A stretch of 64,000 bases of DNA. Source: Trileptium ribeirensis (taxonomy: Eukaryota > Nematoda > Enoplea > Enoplida > Thoracostomopsidae). The notes under the pieces are model-generated. The model saw nothing but the letters and a program-made list of their open reading frames with translations. It searched no databases and was not told the DNA's origin. The stretch's first letter is position 1. Each line of letters starts with the position of its first letter. Positions 1 through 12,819 of this stretch are shown one piece after another. The stretch spans positions 17,326 through 81,325 of the forward strand of contig JASANE010019192.1 in assembly GCA_030248225.1 (NCBI GenBank), read 5' to 3'. The position numbers were made by a program, and so were the translations under genes.

Positions 1-2560
1 TTCTCAGGCCCACTAGTTATGGAATCATTAATGGCTCAACATAGCTATCGCTATGCGTTTTAAAGCCATTCTAATCTTGTTAACGTTTTGATAGCGGATT
101 TTTCGCCAGCGATCTCTCGCTGCCCAGAATTCACGACAAGGACGTCATCCTCTTTCGCAGCCGACCTCTCTACTGCCCAATCAACCATCCCAATGGAAGC
201 TAGCCGGTATTCAGAGGGGCTGCCTGCCCCGTGCCCAGCACAGGAATTTCTAGCGTCCTAAAGATACCGTAATTTGCACTTCTGCAGGGTATAATAAAGG
301 GTGTTTTTTGTGGTTTACACCGCCCACTAAATGGAACTGCCTAGTGGCTTCTACAGTGCCCAGTAAAGGGAACCGTCTAGTTTTATCAGTTGGACGCGGT
401 TGGACCTACTGTTAACAACGTGACCCAAGACTTACACAAATCGAGACACGACTCATCGTGACCCACAAAACATGGCGACCCACATGACTCACGAACGACC
501 CACTGACCCACCCTCCATGTCTGGTAGCAAAACAAAATATTTAACATCACGGTTGGTTATTCTTGCAAGTGGAGCATTGCTCGGTATTCGGGGTTGTGCT
601 TTTTTCGATTACTTTTAGAAACTTGCCGGTACCCGTACCCGCGTGCTCAACATCTGACTTCGTGTCCGGCCCGCGGGTACCCGTACTCGCGCACAGCTCT
701 GGATATGCTATCATAAAACTTTTATATAACTACTAAATAGTATGACTCGAACATTTCTTGACCCCTCCCCAAATGAGAATTGTTAATACTCCAATGACTG
801 GGCTTATCCTTTTCTAGGCTAGGGAATTTTTCGTAATTTATAAAATAAAAAAACTGCCTGCTAGGACACGTAGCTTTCACAAAGCGAACAAAGTATTGCA
901 ACGAACACGACGAAATATACACATAAAACTAAGGCATGATAACAAGATAAAATGGCATTGTAATTCATGCAGGATAAGATGGTTGGTTGCTGTACTGCGT
1001 AACCTCTTGGAAAATATCCACCGGTATTTCTGGTCCTTAGTTTTACGCAGAGCACCAGATCTATGTCCCGGAAAACTTTTTTACTCTATGAAGAGGCCAA
1101 TATACTACCATAACTTCAGAAATGGATCAGGAATATTTTTCCTAACGATAAATACAGTAGATGCCGATGCCTTAGCTTAATCATTGGAAATACGTTTAAG
1201 GTGTTAACAGAGAACTTGTTTGGCGAGGCCTTTGGTTATTGTGGATAGCCTGACGAAATTTAACACATCTTTGTTATGCACCGTATCTATTTCAGGTCGT
1301 ATGGTTGTAATTGAAATTTAACATATTTTAACTATTCATAGTGTTTGGTAAATTTTTCTACTCAATTTAGCAATTGTTGGATTTGTTGGTAGGCTCAGCG
1401 TTCTGCTGCTGCACAATGATAACCTTTCATTAAATTTAATTGATGGATTAGTCTTTAGAAGTAGGTTACATATTCTAATCAGGTGAACTCACGAAGCATT
1501 CAAAGATAAATGTTGCACTCACAGCACATTGTAACACATATTGTCACGTTTATACCTACACGATTATTGTGGTGACCATAATGCTTATTGCTACAATTCA
1601 TCTCAACTATTGCTGCAATACCTAGTAATAATTGTAGCAATTTTACCTACATTATACGCACGAAAATCGTCCAAATAGCACAAATATTGCACTAAACATG
1701 TAACAACAATAAGAATTATCGCTAAATGTTTCAAAGACGCTTTGAAGCAATAATCATGCTCATAGGTGCTACAATGGGCAGTGATTGCACACATTTATTT
1801 GGAAATGCCGATAAATTTGATTAAATTTTTTGCCTTAACGTTTCAGTTTTTCGAAAATGTTAACTCGAACAAAACACAGGTCATGCTATAAAATGTTTAA
1901 AACTTGCATATGTTAGGCTGTGATACGCCTGAACCATATCCGGCTCGACTCTTCCAATGGAAAGCCGGACAGTACTCAGCTCTTGAGCTCCTAATAATAA
2001 AAATTTTCGATTCTCTTGCTGTGCTAATGTACTATATATCAGCTGTTGTGTTTATTGCACTAGAAAGGAGCTTTTTACGGATCACGGATCTTAGGCTCTG
2101 TCTTGGGTCTTCAGACATCATAGTAGGTTCGGTTCTAGAGCCTAAATTTTCACCTCTGTCTCTTTCAAAGTGCTACACATCTGTTCATGCTGTGTTTCAT
2201 TGAAATTATCGTGGCTAGTTTTTGTTTTTGCTTAGCCGGATATACAATTTGTAATGTGATAAAAGCAACAAACGAGTAATTGTACAAATTTGGCCTTTTA
2301 TATTAAAAAACGAACTTTGGAATACTTGATGTAAAATTATTGAGAAGTTCGGATGCTGTTTGTTTATTTTGTCGTTTGTTATAGTTTTTTTAATACTTGA
2401 CCTGTTCTACCAGTTAACATTAACTAGTCCGAGTTAGCTTGAAGGTGTTGCTTGTTCTTACTTATTATACATTCAATTGCTAAATTATGACATTATTATT
2501 GTCTTATAACTAGTCCACTAATTCAAATTATATGTGTGTGCTGTGTTGACTACGGTGATT
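1..2560. other. gene-free stretch, left edge
   Basis: No coding region, RNA gene or complete mobile element can be supported here. Short open frames have no recognisable domain and lack convincing splice context. Two direct copies of a GGTACCCGTACCCGCG-like word occur near 625 and 671. A GACCCAC-rich stretch is listed separately. The rest is ordinary AT-rich intergenic or intronic sequence. Confidence 0.5.
418..523. repeat. possible right end of a hAT-like element
   Basis: This stretch is dense in GACCCAC words and ends ACCCACCCTCCATGTCTG. Read in reverse, that end begins CAGACATGGAGGGTGGGT, laid out like the CAGAGCTGGAAGTGGGT terminus of the complete hAT element at 56,441-58,589, which also has GACCCAC-rich subterminal DNA. 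No matching left end was found, so it would lie outside the window or be lost. Confidence 0.3.
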
Positions 2561-2689
2561 TATTATGCCATGTATTTTATTTGTATATGTCGCGACACCT
2601 TTGTTGTGTGAGTTTTCATTGTGTGTGATGTTTTCGCTTTGAATGAGTAGCAAAAAGTGTCTTAAAATTTATAACGATGATAATTTCAC

Positions 2690-3283
2690 ACAATTAATGT
2701 GTGATATATTGCTACAATTTGTATTAAAGTTAACAATAATAATGGCAACTATATGGCGTACAAATCTTACATCAATTGTGCATCCATTTGTACATTATGT
2801 ATGATTATGTCAACATAAATTGTAAGAAATTGACCACAATATAAGACATTGTACATAATTTGTATGAATTGTAACACAGAATAAGTATGATTATTTACGC
2901 ATCCTGTGTGTAAAATTTACTCATAAGAATTGTATGACTTACTACACATTATTTTGTATGAAATTACATACAACGTAATATGTATGATAAATTGTACATG
3001 ATTTGCATGAAATTGCACACAAAAATGTGTGATAATTTGCGCTTTATTTGTATGAAATTTCAGATAATAAATGTTTCTTTTGAAGCTGTGTAAACAAATA
3101 TATCATAAAATTGAAAATTAGTACAAAAATTGCAGTTATGTACACATTCATACATTAGGTGTATCTTATTTCATACAAATATTTCTAAAAAGTCATACAT
3201 TAGATAAATCATTATTTAATATAAATATGTGTGAAACTTCATACATTAAATATATTTAATTTCATACCGATATAAACATTCAT

Positions 3284-3347
<64 letters not shown>

Positions 3348-3680
3348 TTATTTTTCACAAAATCCATACATTGTATCTAATGCGTTTCACACAACATATA
3401 TTCAAATTCATACAATGCATGCATCGTATTTGATACGAATATATCTAGATTCTAACATTATGCTGTATATTTCATACAATAATATGAATTTCAATGACTA
3501 GAATTGTATTTTTATACAAACGAATCTGAAAACACGGACAAAACAGAAAGCCGTTTTACATCAACATCCTTACATATGATTTTAAAATTCAGACATTACA
3601 AATGTAAGCACTATCGCACTTAAAATGTGTATGTAAACCAACCACACAAATGGTGTACGACACTACACATATGTATGACA
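2690..3680. repeat. short-repeat field that switches orientation around a (TA)n core
   Basis: On the left half the words TGTATGA, TGTGTGA and TTGTATGAAATT recur every few tens of bases on the + strand. On the right half the complementary forms TCATACA, TTTCATACA and TTCACACA predominate. A long (TA)n tract sits inside. The whole is an imperfect, loosely palindromic array rather than a simple tandem repeat. No coding capacity is visible. Confidence 0.55.
3287..3346. repeat. (TA)n microsatellite
   Basis: About 60 bases of uninterrupted alternating TA lie within the oriented TGTATGA/TCATACA repeat field. Confidence 0.95.
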
Positions 3681-3699
3681 TATAATACTAATGTTTAAG

Positions 3700-6600
3700 A
3701 GTGAACGCTTTGTTTTATTGTAGCAGGTATGCTATGCATAAACTAGTGTTGTATGCCATTTCGGGTTTAAGCATTTATAAATTAGACAAATTTATAAGTA
3801 ACTTATTATAGGCAAACCTATTTGTGTGAGATAAAAGTAATTACAGCTAGCCAGACATTACAGCTTCATTGTGTCGACTTTCAAGCATAATATTTTGAGA
3901 AAAGTATCATCATGATCACACGTGTCTAAATTGTGTATATGTTGTATACGTATATATATCTATACTGTTGAGGTAGCTGGTGCCTCGGGCGAGGAGGAGG
4001 GGAGTCGGCCTTAGGCATTTTAATGGGGCCAGCCCGATGTGGAAGAGCGGTATTTTGATGGGCTGGGTGGGTAAGCGACTTTTATATCCATATCTTATCT
4101 TGCGGTGCCAAGTTTTTTGTCATGTACATATTTTCAAAATAGATCTGTTAATGTGCAACCTAATAGTGGCAATGTTTTTTATTTGTCAAACTATGTTGTC
4201 TGAATTGTCATTAATTGTTTTTATCCAAATTTCGTAACCAGGATGTACGCTAAAATTGGACAATACATGCGTGTATCCATATGTATTGTGTGGTTGTTTT
4301 TTACCCTCCTAAGTTCAAATATATTCAACTGGACATATACAAGCTCAATATATAATTTGCTTTTGAGGAAATTTTGAAAACTGCTCACAGACTATGTTCA
4401 AGGCGACGCATAATTATAGTGAGATGTTCTCGTCAATTCATTTAACCTAAATTCTGAAATGCGTGGCCTCCGTGATCTGGTCAGTTAGTCACTCTTGGAC
4501 AAACTGGCTGGTTCGAATAAGGGCGATGTATTTATTATTAGATAAAAATATTCCTTCGTGTGTGGCTGATCACAGATTTTATTAAATTCCTTGACACTAA
4601 GTGGAGAGGTCTTTATCTGTAATAAGTTTTGTCTCATAAATCGCATTGGGACGAAACGTTGGAGAAATCAAAAATTTAAAAGAGTACAGCTTATGCGCGG
4701 TAAACTCATATATGTGACCGCGACGTTCCCATTTTTAGAGTTGGGCAATGGTCAGGCTTCAAAGCAAGCGGCAGGCCGGTCGGGGCCTCAACGGCCGGCT
4801 GCCTAAAAGCTTGTCTTATGATGATACGAATTTAATTTATATTCGTAAACGCATTTTCACCTTTTCTAATGTTCCCTTGATTTGCATATGAAACGTTTTG
4901 CGAGGCGTACATTGAAACTGCTAGTTTTGAATTCTACGAATAGGTAGCATAACTAGCAAGGCTGTGTTTTATAATTAATGTTGCGCGACCGCTGGCTATG
5001 ATGTCCATTGACACTAACATAATTAATCTAATGAAAACAATACAAGATGGTACCCGACGGTACAAAATCCTTGATGGTGATTATATACATCAAAAATCTC
5101 TGGTAGTCTCGTTTTCGTTCAGTTGCTATACAGTGCAGCGAAAGGCATAGATCACGGCTCATGGCACATAACTGCTGATCAACGACTTCCCCGACCGTTA
5201 ACGACAGATAATTATTAACAGCAGGAACACGGATGTATAAATTACTAAACAGCCGGCGGAACAATATTGCGGCCTACGGCTTTCACGGTGGTTGGCCAAA
5301 ACTAATTACGATTGAAAATTATTACTGAATGGTTTTCTGTCAATCGAAATTGTTCACAATTTTTAAGCAGCGCACTTGTTTGTGATTGGAATTGGTTCAT
5401 TTTGTGTCCACGAAAGTTCAGTGAAAGTCCGATATGGTGCAAAGATTTTCCGGTTTCGGTTGCAAACACTAAAAGGTATTTTATAGTATTGGTTTATGTT
5501 TGATGTCACTATTACATTAAATTTGTTCGCAAACAGCGATAATATGATTTGATGGCCATTTTGGAAACCGGTTTACTACAAATTAAAAACATTCGAAGGC
5601 TATTAATGTCTGGCGGTACATTTTCATACCAATTTTCAGTGACCTAGAAATTGAACCAAATTGTTGAGCCAGTGTTTTTTTATAACGAGGGTTCATTATG
5701 TGCTTGGTCTTTACAAGGCACGATAGTCGATAGGGTCGTCTTATATTTACAATCGCAACTAGCTTTTTTCAAGTAACTTTTCAAATGCTACGTACTTCAT
5801 AATCCACTTCTTTTTGGCGGGATGAATATATCTTTTAGTCATCTAGCTTTGCGAACGTCTGAATTAACAACTTGTGTACAACATACCTGTTTTTCGGTTT
5901 TTTCTTTGTTGAATTCAAAAATACTTTAGAATAAAATTAAGCAATTCTGCTAAATGTGCGAGTAGCTAGGTGAAGCGCACAATCTGAAGACTGAAGATCA
6001 TGCAGTTTTAAGGTGTCAATTGTTTGCTATTATTGGGGCAGTACTAAAACTATAATTGTTTTCTTAAAACTAATTGAAATGTTCAATTTTTATGGTGAAT
6101 CAGGAGTGTCAAGATGCAATACGTGCGCCCTGGAAGTCATTGGGGCTACATTGTTGAATTAGTTTAGTTACGTTTGCAAGTGTATTTTTATGCCCATGCC
6201 AGACATTTAATGCTATCAAGAGATTATAAAAACCCGGGACAGCACAAGAGACTCCTGACAGACTGTAATTTCAATAATCAATAAGTAGTGTAAACCTAGT
6301 GGGGGTCTATTTTTGTTTTGGTTGCCCTTTTTGAGGAGAGTCCCCTCTTATCGGGGGGGAGGCAAAGCGAATCCATCCAATGAAATGTTAAGCGCATCAC
6401 CTACTTTTTTATCCGGTCCTCTAAAAAGATTTTTCCCAGGAATAATCGTGTGACATTCTGGCAAGGCGTGTTCTTTACCCCATTACTTGAGACTATATGC
6501 TATCCTGAGCTTGGTTCTTCCTTTGGTTGCTATAGATTTCAACTTTATTCTCTATTGTGAGGATGTATGGATGCTTCCACCATTTTTGTAGACTAATCGG

Positions 6601-7020
6601 TGTTGGATATATTCACAACATTTTTTAGAGAGAGTACAGTGTTGCACGAACCTGCTGCGACGGCGAATTAATTTTGGATCATTTGGTTGGGAGCCTTGTG
6701 CGTTAGCCACTACGCTATTTAGGAGCAGTAGCTTGGTTCCTTAATTAACCTCACAAAGTGAGCAAATAACGCATATGCAAACGTACGCTGTACAACAAAT
6801 TTGGCTAACGCAACGTATACAATCACAAACGCGTGACTATATGAGCGAAAGTGTTAAATATTAAAGTGTTAATTTTTCAAATTTCCGTATAGTTGTAGCT
6901 CGTTTGAATTTATGGCGACTTACAACTCTTATTTTACTACCTTATCTTAGTTGGTTACCTTGCTATTGGGAAACAATAATTGGTTGTTCATATGGAATAG
7001 CCATATAAATAATTTCAAAT
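3700..7020. other. gene-free stretch
   Basis: Nothing supportable as a gene. Open frames of 60-80 codons at 3,980-4,237, 4,591-4,806, 5,028-5,264 and 5,312-5,503 show no domain, no biased composition and no splice context, and look like chance. The sequence is AT-rich and otherwise unremarkable. Confidence 0.5.
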
Positions 7021-7021
7021 G

Positions 7022-7200
7022 TCTGTAGACTAAAGACCAAATGGCGATTGATTTATCTACGAACCATCGTCAAATTTTGATGCTACGGGCCATAAGTTTA
7101 TAAACAGTAAGATGGGCGTTTTATATTTGCAATGTTATAGCAAGATGATATTTTTGCCACTGAAGCATGGAGCAGTCATTTGCTTAGCGAATACCAGAAA
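7022..7200. repeat. dispersed repeat, left copy
   Basis: The text around TGTAGACTAAAGACC, AATGGCGAT, TTTATCTACGAAC, TTTATAAACAG and AAGATGGG recurs in the same order and orientation at 62,353-62,530 with moderate divergence. The family is not recognised. The two copies differ downstream: here nondescript sequence follows, while the other copy runs into a tandem array. Confidence 0.6.
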
Positions 7201-7588
7201 AGCACAATGTTTCTCTGCTGACATAATTTTATAAACACGCAGTTTGAAGTTTTCTGGCTTGCCGTCTTGCGTTCAAGTGGTCAAACAGCAACCTGACCAT
7301 CCGCACCTTTTCAAAGTATGCCTGGCATCTCACTCGCTGGCAAAATCACCAATGCCTCAGCAATTACCAAAACTATGCAATATTACTGAAATGAAAAGAT
7401 TTCCTTTTCGCCGATCCATGCCGGAGGATGACCCTAAATATTAACTACTGCAATCTAGGGCACGTGAATTAAACAACGAACTTCGAAATACTAATAACCA
7501 CTACGCTTTTGTTAACAAAATCCCGTATATTCACAGGATGCCAACAATAAAATCGTTCTTTTAGTTGACTGTCTGTGCCATCATCGCT

Positions 7589-7740
7589 TTGGTTAAGACT
7601 TGGTTAACCGAATCCGTGGCAAACTCTTCATTCGGTACTCCGTATTCAGCTCATAGAAAAGACAAGGTTTCCTCCAAAGGAGGCGTAGCGCTCTTTCTGA
7701 AATCTAGCTTTAAATTTTTAACAGTGAGGTATGACGACTA
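7589..7740 (+). pseudogene. fragment of non-LTR retrotransposon endonuclease
   Basis: One frame reads LVKTWLTESVANSSFGTPYS followed by RKDKVSSKGGVALFLK. This matches the usual apurinic-endonuclease layout of CR1/Jockey-type elements: a (I/T)ETWL-like motif, then a Y-x-x-x-RKD segment and a GGV(A/C)(I/L)(F/Y) strand. A stop codon follows and the downstream sequence to about 8,160 decays without clear reverse transcriptase motifs. It is a short relic. Confidence 0.6.
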
Positions 7741-8278
7741 GCTAGTTGGCGTTGAAGCGATTACTACTGACATTTCCTGTTACGCAACGCATTTTTTGTT
7801 TCTGTCGTCCACTCAACGCAAGGTTAGACTACACAGAGTCTATGATTCGCTATATCGTGAAAATTTGGGAAGTTTCACGGCTCATATCTATCGGAGACGA
7901 TATCAATTTTGCTTTTATTAAATAAGGCGTTGAGCTAACCAATGACTACACGTGCCTTGTTGACGGTATTGTCCAAAGTGGTTTGACGCAATGCATTCGC
8001 GTAAAGAGCGGATTCACCTCCGTGAAAAGTCGTGATAATACACTATTTCTTTTGTTACTTCATGTGCCAAGCATAGAACCAGGCCAACCATTTGTCACGT
8101 TACATTGCTATGCATTTTAATTTAGCTGGTAGTGTGGGAGGATTTGAGGCAAGGTCGATTTCATCATTTTTAAATGAGGTAAAGCTGAATGACTTCAGAA
8201 TACTTGTATCCAGCTGAATCGATTGGAACCAAAATCAGCTCAGTATCTTCAAAATGACCAAATTCGGGCTGGGGGATA

Positions 8279-8496
8279 ATGGAAACATTAACAGCCTTTT
8301 TAAATACTACTAGAAACGGTTTCGGCCATTTGCCGCTGGGTAAAGTTGCAGCGATAATAAACTCTAATTCATTCAACCACAAAGTGAATTTTATTTTCGG
8401 AACCAAAAATCCACATGTTAAACAACTTGTTTTCCACTCGACGAACCATCGTGATTTAGCAGTAGAAAACGATCTACGAATGGGAAGCGCTATTGT
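8279..8496 (+). pseudogene. upstream part of a non-LTR element ORF1 (interrupted)
   Basis: An open frame without a recognised domain runs into AATGGGAAGCGCTATTGT, the left copy of an 18-bp duplication. Reading resumes in comparable style after the RTE insertion, at 9,440. The most economical reading is that this is the 5' part of the ORF1-like region whose zinc knuckle lies at about 9,760. Assignment rests on context rather than on a domain. Confidence 0.4.
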
Positions 8497-9438
8497 CTTC
8501 TTCTTCTTTTCCTTCAGCCATTATCCCACTTGGAGGCGGGGTCGGCTCTAATGGATCGAGTTCGCCATCTTAGTCTGTCATGAGCTTGGTCGGCATGCAG
8601 TTGTGAAGCGGCCAGGTCTGCATGTAGTGTGTCGACCCATCGTTGTTTTGGCCTGCCTTTGGGTCGTTTACCATCCACCTCGATGTTGTGGCCGATGTGC
8701 GCCAAAGAGACAACGTTGGACCTCAGTACGTGTCCGTACCATCATAGGCGATTTTCGCGCATTTTTTCGCAGATTGGGGCCACTCCATAACGCGTGCGGC
8801 TGTCAATATTGCGGACATGATCGTATCGTGATATTCTGCTACACCATCTCAACATTTTGTTTCCATGACGAAGAACCTGCTCTCGATTTCTTTTGTGATC
8901 GGCCAGCACTCGGAGCCGTAAAGGGCAGCAGGCCGCACGATGTTGCGATATACTGATTTCAGACGGTTTGTGATGTGCCTGTCACAAAGTACGCCGGTTG
9001 CTGATGGCCATTTGAGCCACGCTGCGTTGATACGTGCAGTGCTTTCATGATGTATGCTGCCATCGGCTGATAAAGACGAGCCTAGATATTTGAAATGTTG
9101 GGTACGCGGCAGCTCGACACCATTTATGATAATTGATTGCTCATTATTGTTGTCAGTTGTTAGGTACTCAGTTTTTGACACATTAAGACGTAGGCCATGT
9201 TGGGCTAGGCGGTCGTGCCATGTCAGAGTTAGTGCTTGTAAGTCATTTCTATCTTTTGTGGCCAAAAGAACGTCGTCAGCATAGAGCGGTGTGTAAGGTG
9301 CCGGGCGCTGGATGTCTCGAGTAATTGCGTCCATCACAATTATAAACAACAGCGGTGATAGTGCTGAACCTTGATAAACCCCGACTGTGATTTGTAGCGG
9401 ACTTGATATTCCAGCGATACTCCTCACCCGACTTGTAA
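8497..9438 (-). mobile_element. 5'-truncated RTE-type non-LTR retrotransposon
   Basis: On the minus strand this encodes the C-terminal half of a reverse transcriptase. Visible in order: GVYQGSALSPLLF, LYADDVLLA (catalytic YADD box), GLRLNVSKTEYLTT, FKYLGSSLSADG, RPAALYGSECWP, and in another frame GKRPKGRPKQRW near the end. These are typical of the RTE/RTE-like clade. The 3' end finishes in a short GAAGAAGAAG-type tail, as RTE elements often do. It is flanked by 18-bp direct repeats AATGGGAAGC(G/A)CTATTGT at 8,479-8,496 and 9,439-9,456, which read as a target-site duplication and fix both ends. At least one frameshift (about 8,850) breaks the frame, so it is dead. Confidence 0.88.
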
Positions 9439-9439
9439 A

Positions 9440-9830
9440 ATGGGAAGCACTATTGTAAGAGTGAAAAAAAGTGTATACTCCCCCCCCCCCGAGGGGAAGA
9501 AAAGAGTAAATGTTAGACTTAGTAATAAACATTTCTTGATAACCGAAAATGAAGTAATAAATTTCCTTAAGCAACATAATATGGAACCAATAAAACCACA
9601 ACGTTTCACAACATTCCACGAATGTCCGTCAGCGCACGACGGAAGCCGCCTGTTCACAGTAGAAACCGATGCGGACTGCGAAATTCCGGGTTGGATTATG
9701 GGACTTTTCCGTGATACTGAAATTGCCGTAAAGCTATGGTATCCCGGTATTGCATGGTGATGCGGCAAGTGTTTCCAGAAAGGACACAAAGATCGGGACC
9801 GCCCCGGCAGCGGTACTGTTACGTCACCCT
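9440..9830 (+). pseudogene. non-LTR retrotransposon ORF1 with zinc knuckle
   Basis: The frame encodes a gag-like protein piece: a segment with LSNKHFLITENEVINFLKQH, then FTVETDADCEIPGWI, and after a stop codon CGKCFQKGHKD, the start of a CCHC zinc knuckle. This arrangement, an RNA-binding gag-like region ending in a zinc knuckle followed about 600 bases later by an endonuclease, is that of ORF1 and ORF2 of a non-LTR element. A run of C at 9,481-9,490 probably causes a shift. The RTE copy inserted just upstream. Confidence 0.6.
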
Positions 9831-10430
9831 CAATACTCTAATACATCATCAACTAGCGTTAATGAATAATGAAACTACTCTAGCTGAATCTATTCTCGAA
9901 GCACCCAATAATCATTCGACGGACGCTCAAGCAATTAAGCATACTTGTAGGCGATTATCCAGGCGCTCGAAAACAGTAAATATAAGGATACTATATAATT
10001 TGTTGTGGGTGGCAAATGTGGCGAAATTTGAACAGAATCATGATTTAGCTAGACATTTATTAAACACAACTGGAACTAGGTTAGTGGAGGTTGAAACAGG
10101 GCCGTCTGTGTGGAGTACAGGACTCTTCATGTCAAATCTAGGCGTTTGTCATAAACCAAATTTTTGGCTGAATGGTTGTCGTAATATGTTTGGCGATATG
10201 CTTTGTTTATTACGATAACATTTAATGGGACGGCAATCTTTTAGTGGTTTGGCAAATGACGCTTTCATGCAGCATCTTAATGACAATTATTTGCGGCCAA
10301 GGTGCGACTCAGTTGATAGTGGCACCAAAAAGCGGCGGAAATCTATGACTAATGACAGTTGAAGTGGTCTATATAGCTGGTAGGGTTCATGATTTAATCA
10401 ATGAACGGGAGTGTTCAGTGTTTCTCTCTT

Positions 10431-10674
10431 GCAACTTTAAATTGTAGAGGAATTAAAAATTTTAGGAGTGTCCATAGTTTATCAAAAGGTCAAAGATCTA
10501 GACGTTGTCTGTTTACAGGAAACTCATTTCAAGAATAACATTGAGTCTGAGCTTTTTGATAGAATTTTTAAGGATACTTTCCTGATTTTTCACACATACA
10601 CGACCGAAAATTATAAAACAGGAGTACGCTTCTCTCCTCAGTCGGTCATAAAAGTTACCTTTTTTATTCCCTGA
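10431..10674 (+). pseudogene. non-LTR retrotransposon ORF2 endonuclease start
   Basis: One frame begins ATLNCRGIKN, the classic N-terminus of an apurinic-like endonuclease, and after one frameshift continues YQKVKDLDVVCLQETHF, which holds the catalytic LQET(H/W) motif. It breaks off around 10,674 and no reverse transcriptase follows. Together with the zinc-knuckle ORF1 upstream it is the remnant of one element, roughly 8,280-10,680, that hosts the RTE insertion. Confidence 0.75.
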
Positions 10675-11773
10675 AACTAGTCTGTGTAACTTGGTTGTAG
10701 TTCACACAATATGCTATCCGTTTTAAGAATTTAATTTTGTTGTAATTAAGTAGGTATTTTTGTAGCTTATTCCTGCCTTGTTGTTTTCGCTATTAGTAAT
10801 AGCTTAAGAATTAACAAAAATTTAAACTGAAACGGAAAAAACAGAAAAATTTCGTAGGCGGCCAAACTTTTGATAACCCTCCTTCTAGGCCTACCCTGTT
10901 CCCGGCAGGACCATTTAACCCCTAAGTCACAGCCAGGCTACTATGATTTTTAAACCATCTGCGTCGTTTGTTATACTGAACTACACTCAAACATTTTCGA
11001 TAAAGCTACTGTCTCTTTCAACTAGTAATCTCTTACCGCGACAGTTGTCAACATTGTTAACACTCGCCAATTTTTTTTACACTTTTTTGGTCATGAAATA
11101 TTGTTCCATTTATCCAAGAATAAATTTATTAGCATAATCGTATTTATCTTTTCACTGCTACTGTAAGAAACATGTAACCGCTAAATTTATACACATAAAC
11201 ACATAGATATGTAGATATATATAGAGTTATTTATATCTATATACATGCTGTAACAAATTGCGTGCGTTGTGTGCTGAGAAAAAATGTCAGTTTAACCATA
11301 TAGAGTTATGTGGTTTAAAATTTGTAGGTGGAAAGCACTATGGACTGGTGACAATAGCAGCAGGGAAGATCTGTGTTCCTATAGATGATATAATTTTCCT
11401 GCAATTCATCGTGGAGTATACAATCCATCATACATGGACGGATATTCGAGGTCGCAGGTGTCGCAGCCGTGTTCCGGCAAAGAGGGTGAGGCCTTTGGGT
11501 TGCTAGGGAGTTCTGGGAGGACGGCGCAGGGATGGGGCTATGGCCATGGGCGCTGCTAAACGTACCTCGGGTCCCGCGCCTCACGTGCCTTGAATGACCT
11601 GTCAGACGGAACGTAGTTGGTCCCTCGGGGGGGTGGGGAGGGGGTAGGTGAGACTCATGCTGTGAGCGGGAAGGGGGTGGGGATAGCAGGAGTGCCGTCC
11701 CGATGGTGGGGGATGGAAGGGCACCAGGGCCCAGGGCGTCATCACTCCGCGCCGATGTGCTTCGATGCATAAG

Positions 11774-11831
11774 TGGGGTGACCAACCTAAGAGCATGTAT
11801 GCTGGGGTGACCAACCTAAGAGCATGTATGC
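11774..11831. repeat. 29-bp tandem duplication
   Basis: Two adjacent identical copies of a 29-bp unit beginning TGGGGTGACCAACCTAAGAG. Confidence 0.9.
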
Positions 11832-11961
11832 ATTAATGTGTTAGTATTGCGTCGCTAAACCCAAACCCATATCGCGCAATATTTCATTTTCCCATTTTGT
11901 GATGTAAAGGGGCGGTTAAGCAGTCTTCCGCCCAACTTCGAAATTTTCTGTAACCCTGTAA

Positions 11962-12085
11962 CAACGCGTTTTACACTGGAACATTTTGTCCAAAATTTGA
12001 CATCAAAGTTTGAGTTCAAATTTTCATCAAAATTTAACCAAATTTTGAGCTCGAATTTGAGCCAAAAAGTTCGACGAGTGAACCC
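11962..12085. repeat. degenerate MITE related to the one at 51,582
   Basis: The ends, ACGCGTTTTACACTGGAAC on the left and TTCGACGAGTGAACCC on the right, with inner words CAAAATTTGA and TCAAAATTT in both orientations, resemble the inverted repeats of the 51,582-51,849 element (GGCGTGTTTACACGCTCAAA). The match is loose, so this is probably an older relative. Confidence 0.4.
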
Positions 12086-12819
12086 AGCTTTAGGAATGGT
12101 TGTCCTGTACTACGGATATACTGTCAGTCTGCATCAGATAGTTACATTGATTTACTTATATAGAAATATATTACAAAACTAGACATTTCATGCTCTTAAG
12201 TAAACGGTTTGAGGTTTATATGGATGGGAAATACATTTGTTTCCCTTTTTGAACCTGAGTGTCTGAGAACGGCTACTATTTATGGAATGCCTATTGGTGC
12301 TGTTACCAAGTTCGCTTTACAGTACAGCATAACTTGGCCCATTCCACTGACAATATAGTTATCATGCGCTAATATAGAAGATTAGAGTGCAGTGTTTCGC
12401 CAAATACAAAATTGAGAGTTGTGTTATGGCGTTCATTTGTCTACACTTAATACATCTGAAAGTGTGTTTTACAGTAGCCGGCAATTATACGGCACTTTGG
12501 TGTAAGCTTGCAGCTTGATCATCCGCTGCCAAACTATAGCCTAAGCTTCTGTGGGTTGTTGGTCAACGGCTGTAAAATTGAATTCTGTTTGTCCATTGCC
12601 GACGGGCGGCCGTGGATTATTCCGGTCGTTTAGCAGCCGCGATAGCATAACTATAAGAATTAGAAATGGTGTAGATAATTTCTTAAAGAGGTTGTCTATC
12701 ACGACTTAGCCACTTTATATATCCCAGATGGCGTATTGTCATATGTGTCTCAATAGGGTGCGCCCTTAAGGGTCGGACCTGCTTAAGCCGTATATTCCTC
12801 CCCTGGAAGCTCCACATCC

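Noticed and set aside
11315..11814. 156- and 70-codon minus-strand frames, His/Pro-rich
   Set aside because: They overlap each other in G/C-rich low-complexity sequence with no recognised family.
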